Translations under genes and position numbers: made by a program
The notes under the pieces: model-generated
What the model saw: the letters and a program-made list of their open reading frames with translations, nothing else
Database searches by the model: none
Told to the model about the DNA's origin: nothing
Assembly: GCA_030747075.1 (NCBI GenBank)
Contig: JASLLL010000003.1
Span: forward strand, 1 to 64,000
Direction of reading: 5' to 3'
From: Gemmatimonadota bacterium
Lineage (GTDB): Bacteria; ARS69
Length of the DNA: 64,000 nucleotides
Shown: positions 18,501-25,166 of the stretch, in pieces
How the letters are laid out: every line of letters starts with the position of its first letter
Position numbering within the stretch: position 1 is the first letter of the stretch

Positions 18501-18894
18501 GGCATGCGAGAAGTGCCGCGCGGGCGGCGTCCGCGTTGGCGGCGCGCTTTTCGAGGATCCCCCACGCGTAGAGTACCGCCGGATCCGACGGGTTCCGCCT
18601 GCGTGCCGTGTCGAGCGCGGCGCGGGCTTTCTCCAGATCTCCGGCGAGAAGATGGGCGACTCCCGCATTCCGTGCATCACCCGCACTTCGGGGGGCCAGA
18701 CGAAATGCGGCGGAGAGTTCGCGGGAAGCTTCGGGCCAACTGTCGTTCACGAAGTGGACTGCGCCCAGATTGCGGTGGAGCCAGAGCTGGTCCTCCGCTT
18801 TCGGGGCAAGGTCCGTGGCCCGGGAAGCCGAGGGGAGAAGCAAGGCCAGCGCGGCGACAAAGGTGGTGCGTCGCGGGAAGTGTACTGGATACAC
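15559..18894 (-). CDS. Exported TPR / FG-GAP (VCBS) / UnbV-ASPIC (CRTAC1-like) protein
   Basis: A 1111-residue secreted or surface protein. A signal peptide occupies residues 1-26. TPR-type helices fill about 35-210. Seven calcium-loop repeats of the DxDxDGxxDL type lie at about 264-572 (e.g. DLDEDGDRDF, DMDNDGTVDLL, DFDHDGDIDLL, DFDSDGDLDI), typical of FG-GAP/VCBS beta-propellers. An ASPIC/UnbV module follows (about 595-650, NNLDGLGTQFELLAGSRYAR, HFGLGPQPRVDAIRVRWPNG). The remaining ~460 residues are conserved-looking but unassigned, with many aromatic and acidic residues (e.g. FYVPPDWDEAIRVTSRQLQP). The GTG start has AAGGAG 8 bases upstream. A cell-surface binding or adhesion role is inferred from domain types; no enzyme motif is seen. 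Confidence 0.87.
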   Translation of the reverse strand: MYPVHFPRRTTFVAALALLLPSASRATDLAPKAEDQLWLHRNLGAVHFVNDSWPEASRELSAAFRLAPRSAGDARNAGVAHLLAGDLEKARAALDTARRRNPSDPAVLYAWGILEKRAANADAARAALLACREHGGTAPELAYNLGILAVRARDSETALAEFERVLAIGPDLAPRHHASALYRAARTLIQLGRRAEGTEYLREYKALVKAGKGAQLSEEDLEGGELMELADFDRPADVRAAGPLPVFRTTDLPGGPITWAECADLDEDGDRDFLLGDGNALHDLRTDADGARTDVTGSRGLAGLTGVTHARALDMDNDGTVDLLRCGADGIHLHPGVSGAWEVSQPVFPDEARSFCPVDFDHDGDIDLLACTPGGLRLLRNHGDRTFSDATAESGLSGAGAVSLGLSGDLDDDMDVDLLLLTEDGRALPAESLRGGVFRLHSALDALPSGAVDLLLGDFDSDGDLDIAAAGPDGVHLASNEGALRFAPTAAPALSGRVTRPVAGGRSLWSADFDNDGRLDLLAASATGAALALNEGGFAFVNATAALATLSTPAIRPVAPVLADSDGRMDLIIAGPTARLATHIGEVGGWVVLEPVGVKNNLDGLGTQFELLAGSRYARREGKGGPVHFGLGPQPRVDAIRVRWPNGILQGVTDATPGTLTTVEEKAGLVGSCPFLYTFDGHRLVYITDILSVTPLGLPIAPGFYVPPDWDEAIRVTSRQLQPDADGYLVAQVTEELREVTYLDRVQLYAIDHPEHTEAQPNEKFKFPPFPEFGVHLLDEHARPPATAIDHEGRPVTERLLEVDDLVVGDLPLTQYQGITKMHALELDFGEVPPDAPLTLHLTGWFFWTNASINIAISQDPRHDFIPPSILVDDGKGGWSELPIEVGFPAGKMKSIPVDLTGAFPHGRARLRISTTLRIYWDRARLQVGAPSAQPVVRVLSPDSAHLHYRGFSEPIFSASGEEPERFEYDELRATDPPWDPHAGLYTKYGDVTPLVLDPEDMFVIMATGDECTLKWRADRLPPLAPGLQRTYLFLFEGWAKDGDPNTSLAQHVRPLPFHAMSGYPYGAQEHYPDDPLHRAYQAEWNTRRASRVTRDFVADAARAPGTTGSR

Positions 18895-19016
18895 GGCGGG
18901 ACTCCTTGAGCGGGGTCAGGTGAGTTTCGGGTCGCCTGGAGGCCGGAGCAAAACTGTAGTCGCATCATTCGGGCGGGGCCAGCGAGAAAGGCGACCGACC
19001 GGTCCGTGCCGCTTTC

Positions 19017-19046
19017 TTGACGCGGCAAGTGGGACCCTGATAGCGT
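19017..19046 (+). promoter_or_regulatory. Candidate gltX promoter
   Basis: TTGACG at 19017-19022 and TAGCGT at 19041-19046, 18-bp spacer, in the 196-bp divergent gap before gltX. The TTGACG box recurs in front of other genes here; the -10 box is weak. Confidence 0.4.
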
Positions 19047-19090
19047 GCCTCGGCCGACTCAGCATTCCCCTTTTCACGCCGGAGTGTCCG

Positions 19091-20563
19091 ATGGGTTCCT
19101 CCCCGCGCGTCCGATTCGCCCCGAGTCCGACCGGATCGCTCCATGTGGGCGGCGCCCGGACCGCTCTCTTCAACTGGCTGTATGCGCGGGCGAAGGGCGG
19201 GAGCTTCGTTCTGCGCATCGAGGACACCGACGCAGAGCGCTCCACCGGAGAGTCCGCCGCTTCGATTATCCGCGATCTGGAGGCGCTGGGCCTCTCCTGG
19301 GACGAGGGCCCGGGCTGCGGAGGGGAGTGTGGCCCGTACTTCCAGTCGGAGCGACTGGAGCTGTACCGGGCGGCTGCGGAGCGGCTTCTTGCAGATGGGA
19401 AGGCGTATCGGTCATTCCAGACCGAAGAGGAACGGGCGCTGGTGCGCCAGGCGCGTGAACGCGGCGAGAGTGCAGAGGCGGAGGCGCGGTATACGGAGCT
19501 GGATCGGGACGAGGAGGCCCGGAGAATGGATGCGGGCGAACCCTTTGCCGTCGTATTCCGAGTGGAACCGGGGGAGACGGTGGTCCACGACCTCGTGCGC
19601 GGAGAGGTGCGCTTTCGAAATGAGGATCTGGGCGACTTCGTGATTGTGAAGTCGGACGGACGGGCGTCCTACAACTTCGCCGTGGTCGTGGATGATGCCG
19701 CCATGCGGATCGATCCGGTCCTGCGCGGCGAGGACCACCTGTCGAATACTCCGCGGCAGATCCTGCTCTACCGGGCCCTCGGTTACGCGGTCCCGCAGTT
19801 CGGCCATGTATCCATGATTCTCGGTCCGGACAAGACGCGCCTTTCGAAGCGGCACGGCTCCGTCTCCGTGCAGCACTTTCTCGCCGCCGGGATTGTGCCT
19901 GAAGCGCTGGTGAACTATCTGGCGCTCCTCGGGTGGGGAGCCGGTGACGATCGCGAGTTCTTCACGCTGGAAGAACTGGTGGGTGCGTTCAGTCTGGATC
20001 GTGTGGCACGCACCGCCGCGACTTTCGACCCCGCAAAGCTGGAGTGGATGAACGGTCGCTATCTGGCGGATCTCCCCGACGAGCAGCGGGGGGAGCTGGT
20101 CCACGCATTCCTCCAGTCGCGCGGGTTGAGGGAGATGGGGCAGGAGGTGAGTCCTGCGCGCGCCCGGGAACTGGCGGCACTGGTCGGAGATCGAATGAAA
20201 ACGGTGCCCATGTTTCTGGACTATGCCGGGTTTTTCTTTGAGGAGAGCATTACCCCGAGCGCTGAAGATATCGAAGGCGTGCTGGTGAAGCGCGCGGTTC
20301 ACACGGATCTTTGCGCGCTGGCAAGGCGACTGGATGCAGTGGAGCCGTGGAATGACGCCGGTGTGGAGACCGCCTTCCGGGACTTTGCGGAAGAGTCGGA
20401 GCTGAAGTTGCGCGACATTGTCGGCCCGGCGCGCCTTGCTGTTTCCGGGAAGCGCCAGAGTCCCGGGATGTTCGAGTCGATCACGCTCCTCGGAAAGGAG
20501 CGCTCGGTTTCCCGCCTGTGCGCGTTCGGAACCGCCCACCCCCCCCGGGCAGACGAGTCCTGA
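19091..20563 (+). CDS. gltX: Glutamyl-tRNA synthetase
   Basis: Class I synthetase charging tRNA-Glu, 490 residues, usual length. The HIGH-equivalent lies in PSPTGSLHVGGARTALFN (about 11-28), RIEDTDAERS is the tRNA acceptor-sensing motif, and the KMSKS-equivalent is KTRLSKRHG (about 247-255). The C-terminal helical anticodon-binding domain is complete. No glutaminyl synthetase is in the window although a tRNA-Gln is; whether this enzyme also misacylates tRNA-Gln for GatCAB cannot be told here. The ATG at 19091 has GGAG about 7 bases upstream; a longer in-frame frame upstream has no homology. Confidence 0.96.
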   Translation: MGSSPRVRFAPSPTGSLHVGGARTALFNWLYARAKGGSFVLRIEDTDAERSTGESAASIIRDLEALGLSWDEGPGCGGECGPYFQSERLELYRAAAERLLADGKAYRSFQTEEERALVRQARERGESAEAEARYTELDRDEEARRMDAGEPFAVVFRVEPGETVVHDLVRGEVRFRNEDLGDFVIVKSDGRASYNFAVVVDDAAMRIDPVLRGEDHLSNTPRQILLYRALGYAVPQFGHVSMILGPDKTRLSKRHGSVSVQHFLAAGIVPEALVNYLALLGWGAGDDREFFTLEELVGAFSLDRVARTAATFDPAKLEWMNGRYLADLPDEQRGELVHAFLQSRGLREMGQEVSPARARELAALVGDRMKTVPMFLDYAGFFFEESITPSAEDIEGVLVKRAVHTDLCALARRLDAVEPWNDAGVETAFRDFAEESELKLRDIVGPARLAVSGKRQSPGMFESITLLGKERSVSRLCAFGTAHPPRADES

Positions 20564-20574
20564 TGCGGCAGGGC

Positions 20575-20604
20575 TTGCAGAGATTGAGCAAAGCCGAGTA
20601 TACT
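20575..20604 (+). promoter_or_regulatory. Candidate promoter for the XRE-cupin gene
   Basis: TTGCAG at 20575-20580 and TATACT at 20599-20604, 18-bp spacer, just after the gltX stop. The -10 matches five of six consensus bases; the -35 is weak. This would give a leader of about 135 bases; I see no other structure in the 183-bp gap. Confidence 0.4.
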
Positions 20605-20746
20605 TGACTCTTGCCGCGCGTTTCCGCCCCCCGGAAAGTGCGTCGTCCTGATGGTCGTCCCCCGGACCATAGACTGCTCCCCCCAGGATGCAGGTTTATT
20701 CTGGTGCCCGTTCCCCTGCGGGCCGGAACCGAGAAGGGAACGGTCC

Positions 20747-21424
20747 ATGGAAGTCTTCGGATCCAAGTTGCGGTACTACCGGAAGCTCAGGCGACTGACG
20801 CAGGCGGAACTCTCCCGGCAAGTGGGCGTGGCACCGGCGTACATCAGTCAGATTGAGTCGGGTCTTCGCATTCCCAGCCTGCCTGTGGCCAGACGGTTCG
20901 CTCGTGTGCTGAGCGTGGACATCGAAGTCCTGCTGGGAGACAGCCGAAAGCCGGATCTGGCGGACGACACGCTCTCTCATTCGGAGAAGCTGGAACTGTT
21001 GCGGCAGTTGACCATGGCGGTGGAGTCGGAGATCGATGAGGGGACCCGGGAACTGGATCCGGAGACCTATCCGGGAAGTACGGTGAGGAGGCTGCACTCG
21101 ACAGAGGCCACGGCCGTGCGCGCATACACCTTCCGGGCGACCACTCCGGAAGAGCAAGCGGACTTCCGTTCCCACGACGGGAACGAAGAGATCTATTGCG
21201 CGGTCGGGACTCTGCAGGTGAAAGTGGATGAGGAAGTGCTCCATCTTTCACAGGGGGAGACTGCGCAGTTCGACGCGCCTCGCGCGCACGCGGTCACGGG
21301 GTCACCGGGTTCTGTGGCGATCTCGACCGTGTCCCCGCCCGTCACCCGGGAGAACCTCAGGGTGCGGATGGATGTGCGGGGGTCAGACACGGACCGGAGG
21401 GCTTCGGTGAAGGCCCGAAGCTAG
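20747..21424 (+). CDS. XRE-family HTH regulator with C-terminal cupin domain
   Basis: A 225-residue transcription regulator. The N-terminal Cro/C1-type helix-turn-helix (about 5-62) reads KLRYYRKLRRLTQAELSRQV then GVAPAYISQIESGLRIPS. A middle helical linker (about 80-110) is followed by a cupin-2 barrel (about 130-205, GNEEIYCAVGTLQVKVDEEV, LSQGETAQFDAPRAHAV). Relatives such as PuuR/SutR-type proteins sense small molecules with the cupin. ATG at 20747 is preceded by GAGAAGGGA. It stands alone with its own candidate promoter and starts just upstream of a membrane glycosyltransferase-like gene, which it might control. Ligand and targets unknown. Confidence 0.9.
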   Translation: MEVFGSKLRYYRKLRRLTQAELSRQVGVAPAYISQIESGLRIPSLPVARRFARVLSVDIEVLLGDSRKPDLADDTLSHSEKLELLRQLTMAVESEIDEGTRELDPETYPGSTVRRLHSTEATAVRAYTFRATTPEEQADFRSHDGNEEIYCAVGTLQVKVDEEVLHLSQGETAQFDAPRAHAVTGSPGSVAISTVSPPVTRENLRVRMDVRGSDTDRRASVKARS

Positions 21425-21460
21425 CGCAGGCCGCACAGTCATTGCCCGGGGGAGTCTGCG

Positions 21461-23170
21461 TTGCGCCGTCGCATTCGTCATGCCCGGGAATTGCTGCTTG
21501 TGTTGGGGGTCGCCGTCGTGGCGCGCCTTCTCTTCCGCATGGAAACGGGCGGCGATTCCCTGTTCTCCCTGTTGGCCATCGACGAGCGATTGTACTTCCG
21601 CCTCGGGCAGCAGTTCGCCTCCGGAGATTACGGCTTCGGGGCGGAGCCGCTGTGGTTTGCGCCGCTCTACCCGACGCTTCTCGGGCTGATCTTCGCGGTG
21701 GCCGGTCCTTCCGCAGAGGTCATTCGGTGGGTCCAGACCCTGCTGGGCTGCGGGACGGCGGTTCTTGTGGCAAGCCTCGCGGGGCGGGTCGCATCGCGCC
21801 GGGCAGCACTGATGGCGGGTCTGGCGCTGGCCGTGCTTCCGGCGGCTCTCTTCTTCGAAGGACGACTCCTTTACACATCGATCACGCTGTTTGGTACGGC
21901 GCTCTTCCTGCGCCTTCTGGTGGAGGCGTGGGAGGAACCACGGGGGGCGTTGCGGTACAGCGTCTGGGCCGGGCTGGCACTGGGGCTCTTGGGCCTTGCG
22001 CGGTCGAATGTGCTTCTTTTCGCGCCCGTGGGGGCGCTCCTTCTGCTGTGGCGGAGGGGATGGCGGTCCGGGGTGCTGTTCGGCGCGGGAGTCTGCGTGA
22101 TGCTTCTCCCGGTGCTCCTTCGGAACGGAGTCACAAGTGGCGAGTGGACGCCGATGACAGTCAACGGCGGGATGATTCTGGCGACTTCATTCGAAGAGGG
22201 TTCTGTGGGCGGGCGTGCCGGGCTGCGAGGCCCCACGGACTTTGGGCCCGGAGGGTCGTACCAGCGCGAGGCGGAGCAGGCCCTCGGGAGGCGTGTTTCG
22301 CTGGCGGAGGCGTCTCGGTACCACCGGGACCTTGCGGTGTCACGAGTGCGCAACGATCCGGCGGGGGCGGCGCGGTTGGTGGTGCGCAAAGTGGCGCTCC
22401 TCTTCAATGCGCGGGAGATCGGCGACAATCTGGACCTGGAGTTCATGCGGGAGAGGTCCGTCGTGCTGAGGTGGATTCCGGCACCCTGGGCGATCGGGAT
22501 GGCGGCCGCGCTGGCGGGGGCGGTCGTTGCGGTCCGGCGCCGCAAGGAGTCGCACCTTCTGCTGCTGGCCTTTGCGCTGGTCTATGCGATCAGTCTCCTC
22601 GTGTTCTTCGTGAACTCCCGCTATCGACTTCCTCTGGCGGTGCCGGGGGCGGTTCTCGGCGCGGTGGGTGTTTGCCGGATCCTGGATCTTGCGCGGCTCC
22701 GAAAGTGGAGGCCGCTGGCACTTCCCGCGCTCGTGGTCTCGGTGGTGCTGGCGGCGGGGCTGCGCGATCCCGGGGTGCGTGCGGATCCGGCGCTTCGCCT
22801 CCTGGCCGTGGGGGCGGCGCTGGAGGGCGCGGGAGATCACGAGGAGGCGCTGGCGATGACCGATGCCGCCATCGAGCAGGCTCCCGAGATCCCGGGCGCT
22901 TACCAGAACAGGGCGGTGAGCCTGCTGGCCCTGGGGCGCCGGAGGGAGGCATTGGCGGCGGCCACGGAAGCGCTGCGACGGAACCCGGCCCTCTTCGATG
23001 CATGGATGACGCGGGGCGCGATCCTTGCCGGAGAGGGGCTGCTGGAGGAAGCGGCGGTGGCCTTCGAGCGCGCGGTCCAGCTCTCGCCGGATGACCCGGG
23101 CGCGCGGCGGAATCTCCGTCGGGCGCGAGAGATGCTGGAGGCCGGGCCTGAGAGGACTGCGCAAGAGTAA
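21461..23170 (+). CDS. Membrane glycosyltransferase-like (GT39/PMT-type) protein with C-terminal TPR
   Basis: A 569-residue integral membrane protein. The first ~425 residues form about ten hydrophobic helices. The early acidic loop AIDERLYFRLGQQFASG and the later APLYPTLLGLIF resemble lipid-linked-sugar glycosyltransferases of the GT39/ArnT class, where such an Asp-Glu is catalytic. The last ~130 residues are TPR repeats (GDHEEALAMTDAAIEQAPEI; AYQNRAVSLLALGRRREALA). A paralogue with the same plan lies at 55357-57186; both share the motif ALLF-x-AREI-x-N. The TTG start follows GGGGAG. The substrate is unknown and transferase activity is an inference. Confidence 0.82.
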   Translation: MRRRIRHARELLLVLGVAVVARLLFRMETGGDSLFSLLAIDERLYFRLGQQFASGDYGFGAEPLWFAPLYPTLLGLIFAVAGPSAEVIRWVQTLLGCGTAVLVASLAGRVASRRAALMAGLALAVLPAALFFEGRLLYTSITLFGTALFLRLLVEAWEEPRGALRYSVWAGLALGLLGLARSNVLLFAPVGALLLLWRRGWRSGVLFGAGVCVMLLPVLLRNGVTSGEWTPMTVNGGMILATSFEEGSVGGRAGLRGPTDFGPGGSYQREAEQALGRRVSLAEASRYHRDLAVSRVRNDPAGAARLVVRKVALLFNAREIGDNLDLEFMRERSVVLRWIPAPWAIGMAAALAGAVVAVRRRKESHLLLLAFALVYAISLLVFFVNSRYRLPLAVPGAVLGAVGVCRILDLARLRKWRPLALPALVVSVVLAAGLRDPGVRADPALRLLAVGAALEGAGDHEEALAMTDAAIEQAPEIPGAYQNRAVSLLALGRRREALAAATEALRRNPALFDAWMTRGAILAGEGLLEEAAVAFERAVQLSPDDPGARRNLRRAREMLEAGPERTAQE

Positions 23171-23204
23171 GCCCGGGGAGAAGCGCTTGCTTCCGCCCCG
23201 GGCT
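23170..23204 (-). terminator. Hairpin terminator downstream of the tRNA pair
   Basis: Inverted repeat with AGCCCGGGG and CCCCGGGCT outer arms and an inner GAAGC/GCTTC stem. It lies directly after the CCA end of tRNA-Glu on the minus strand and just after the stop of the plus-strand membrane gene, so it may serve both. The following T-tract (TTACTCTT on minus) is weak. Confidence 0.6.
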
Positions 23205-23207
23205 GCT

Positions 23208-23282
23208 TGGCAGGGCCACGGGGAATCGAACCCCGGTTTGAGGACTGAGAATCCCCCGTCCTAACCCCTAGACGATGGCCCC
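23208..23282 (-). tRNA. tRNA-Glu (anticodon CTC)
   Basis: A cloverleaf folds on the minus strand. Acceptor GGGGCCA pairs with TGGCCCT, with a G-U closing pair. The D-arm is GTCT/GGAC. Anticodon stem GGGGA/TCCTC surrounds loop TTCTCAG, giving anticodon CTC (reads GAG). T-arm is CGGGG TTCGATT CCCCG. Discriminator G and CCA are encoded. It lies 30 bases downstream of tRNA-Gln on the same strand, so the two are probably one transcript. Confidence 0.95.
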
Positions 23283-23312
23283 GTGTTGCAAGATCCGCGT
23301 GTGCCGGACTTC

Positions 23313-23388
23313 TGGCTGGGGAGGGAGGACTCGAACCTCCAGCTTCCTGATCCAGAGTCAGGCGTCTTACCAATTCGACGACTCCCCA
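23313..23388 (-). tRNA. tRNA-Gln (anticodon CTG)
   Basis: Minus-strand cloverleaf: acceptor TGGGGAG with CTCCCCA, anticodon stem CCTGA/TCAGG around CTCTGGA (anticodon CTG, reads CAG), T-arm GGAGG TTCGAGT CCTCC, discriminator G and encoded CCA. It is first in a two-tRNA unit with tRNA-Glu and has a candidate promoter immediately upstream. Confidence 0.95.
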
Positions 23389-23402
23389 GCAGATCGACAC
23401 GC

Positions 23403-23431
23403 AGGGTAGGGATTTGGCCCTCACGCGTCAA
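23403..23431 (-). promoter_or_regulatory. Candidate promoter for tRNA-Gln/tRNA-Glu
   Basis: On the minus strand TTGACG (23431-23426) and TACCCT (23408-23403) are separated by 17 bp. The tRNA begins 14 bases beyond the -10 box, a sensible distance for a short 5' leader. Confidence 0.55.
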
Positions 23432-23601
23432 GCCGGTTTCGGCTGGAGGCGATGCCGGGGGGGGGGGAAGCGTGGTTCTCGCCGCCTTTCGCGTGACGCC
23501 GGACGACGGGGCGGATAGACTGCGGACCCGCGACCCCGACGGGGCGTTCGCGAGAGTCTTGAAGGGGGCGCCGAGAGGCCAGGCCCGAAGGGAGAGGTTT
23601 C

Positions 23602-23961
23602 GTGAAGATCAAGCGCAGCGATCGGGGAGACACCGTCGTCCTGCACATTTCCGGGAAGGTACTGGGCGGGCCGGATTCGGATCGTTTCCGGGAGGCCGTG
23701 TCCGGTCTGGTCGAAGAGGGAGTGAAGAAGCTCGTGATCGACCTGAGCGATGTCCCCTGGATGAACAGCTCAGGCGTGGGCATCCTCATCTCCGCATACA
23801 CCAGCATGCGGAACGCGGATGCGCGCGTGGTCTTCCTGAACATCAACGAGCGCGTGAAGGCCATTCTCATGGTGACGAAGCTTCTGACGGTCTTCGAGAG
23901 CTACTATTTGCTGGAGGACGCACTCGCAAGCCTCGACGGCCCGCAGCCCTCCCGAACCTGA
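23602..23961 (+). CDS. STAS-domain protein, anti-sigma-factor-antagonist type
   Basis: A 119-residue single STAS domain of the SpoIIAA/RsbV type. The core VIDLSDVPWMNSSGVGILIS carries the region where partner kinases phosphorylate a serine (here S56/S57; Asn replaces the more usual Asp before them). The GTG start follows GGGAGAGG. No cognate kinase, phosphatase or sigma factor is nearby, so the partner is unknown. It is transcribed toward the convergent cyclophilin gene with a 17-bp gap. The upstream 213 bp holds the tRNA promoter on the other strand and an 11-base G run. Confidence 0.9.
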   Translation: MKIKRSDRGDTVVLHISGKVLGGPDSDRFREAVSGLVEEGVKKLVIDLSDVPWMNSSGVGILISAYTSMRNADARVVFLNINERVKAILMVTKLLTVFESYYLLEDALASLDGPQPSRT

Positions 23962-23978
23962 GGCGGCGCGCTCGTCAC

Positions 23979-24560
23979 TCACGGGGTTTGCGGAGGGATC
24001 TCCCGCAGATCCACGCTCAGGACGCGAACCGGTTTCAGCGGTACGCGCTTCCGATCCGTAGACACCTGCGCCACGCGGTCGAGCGTGTCCATTCCCTCGG
24101 CGACCCAGGCGAAGACGGTGGATCGGTCGTCCAGTCCGGGATTGTCCAGCAGGCAGACAAACCACTGGCTCCCCGCCGTGCCGTCCTTGCCATCCCGGCG
24201 GGCCATGGCGACGGCTCCCCGCGTGTGTGGAATGTCATTCGGTTCAGGAGGCAGGAAGTAGCCCGGGCCGCCGGTCCCGTCGCCGCCACCCTCGCGGAAA
24301 TCCGGATTGCCGGTCTGAACCAGGAATCGCGGGACCACCCGATGGAATGGGAGGCCGTCGAAGAATCCTTCATCGGCAAGCCGCAGGAAGTTCGCCGTCT
24401 GGTTGGGTGCGATGGCCGCGTGGAACCGCAGGACGAAAGTGCCGAACTTCTCCACGCGAACGACCGCCTCGACCCGGGGAAGGGCGTCGGGGGAAGGCGT
24501 CTCGGCAGGAGCCGATGAAGCCAGCGCGAGCACGACAGAGAGAGACAGACAGAGCCTCAA
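23979..24560 (-). CDS. Exported cyclophilin-type peptidyl-prolyl isomerase
   Basis: A 193-residue cyclophilin with an N-terminal signal peptide (about 1-19, cleavage after APA), hence periplasmic folding help for exported proteins. Active-site patterns are present: FDGLPFHRVVPRFLVQTGNP (FHR and QxG), AVAMARRDGKDGTAGSQWFV (the GSQFF-equivalent), and VFAWVAEGMDTLDRV. ATG at 24560. A candidate promoter with TTGACG lies upstream on the minus strand. It is monocistronic between a convergent STAS gene and a divergent TPR gene. Confidence 0.93.
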   Translation of the reverse strand: MRLCLSLSVVLALASSAPAETPSPDALPRVEAVVRVEKFGTFVLRFHAAIAPNQTANFLRLADEGFFDGLPFHRVVPRFLVQTGNPDFREGGGDGTGGPGYFLPPEPNDIPHTRGAVAMARRDGKDGTAGSQWFVCLLDNPGLDDRSTVFAWVAEGMDTLDRVAQVSTDRKRVPLKPVRVLSVDLREIPPQTP

Positions 24561-24597
24561 GGGAGCGCCCCTTCCAAGTTTCGGAATCGTGTGTCGG

Positions 24598-24625
24598 AGC
24601 GTATCATCCGGCCTGCACGCGTCAA
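24598..24625 (-). promoter_or_regulatory. Candidate promoter for the cyclophilin gene
   Basis: Minus-strand TTGACG (24625-24620) and TACGCT (24603-24598) with a 16-bp spacer, about 38 bases before the ATG. The same TTGACG box occurs before the tRNA pair, gltX and the PEP-CTERM gene. Confidence 0.42.
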
Positions 24626-24641
24626 GGGAAGGGAGAGGGTC

Positions 24642-25166
24642 ATGCGCTCAACGCGTTCGGTAGATGTTCGCGGCGCATTGATGGCGGGCCTGATGCTGCT
24701 TGTGGGCGGAGCGCTGGCGGTCCAGCTCTTCATCGGGCCGGGAAACGGGGCGGCGCTTCTCCGGGAAGGGCGGGCGCGGGCCGAGACCGGGGAGTTGGAT
24801 CGCGCGTGCACTCTCCTGGCGGCGGCAGCGAATGCCCGGCCGCGTTCCCGGGTCATCCACTACGAGCTGGCGAAGATGCAGGAGGCGGCCGGTCGAGATG
24901 CCGATGCCATGAGAACGCTGGAGACGCTCTTCGCGCTCTACGAAGATCATGCGGACGGGCGGTATCTTGCGGCGAGGCTGACCGCGCAATCGGATGATGC
25001 GCAGAGAGCCCTCGAACTCCTTGGCCGCGCGCTGGAGGCGGGAATGTCCGACCCGGGTAGAATCCGGCGTGAAGTCGCGCTGGATCCATTGCGCGGAGAA
25101 CCCGCGTTCGTCGAACTGCTTCTCACGCACCTCTCGCCCGGGGCCGTGGCGGAGGGCTCTCGATGA
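24642..25166 (+). CDS. Membrane-anchored TPR-type protein
   Basis: A 174-residue protein of unknown function. A single hydrophobic helix near the N-terminus (about 12-32, LMAGLMLLVGGALAVQLFI) anchors a helical region with TPR character (AETGELDRACTLLAAAANA; IHYELAKMQEAAGRDADAMR). ATG at 24642 follows GGGAGAGG; a longer in-frame start would remove the clean ribosome site. The stop overlaps the start of the glycosyltransferase gene by 4 bp, which suggests a shared surface-polysaccharide or envelope job, though nothing more specific can be seen. Confidence 0.8.
   Translation: MRSTRSVDVRGALMAGLMLLVGGALAVQLFIGPGNGAALLREGRARAETGELDRACTLLAAAANARPRSRVIHYELAKMQEAAGRDADAMRTLETLFALYEDHADGRYLAARLTAQSDDAQRALELLGRALEAGMSDPGRIRREVALDPLRGEPAFVELLLTHLSPGAVAEGSR

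Noticed and set aside
15661-18909. A 1082-codon open frame on the plus strand opposite the exported FG-GAP protein
   Set aside because: GC-rich codon bias makes long antisense frames; this one is Arg/Gly/Val-rich with no domain, while the minus strand has clear TPR, FG-GAP and UnbV motifs.
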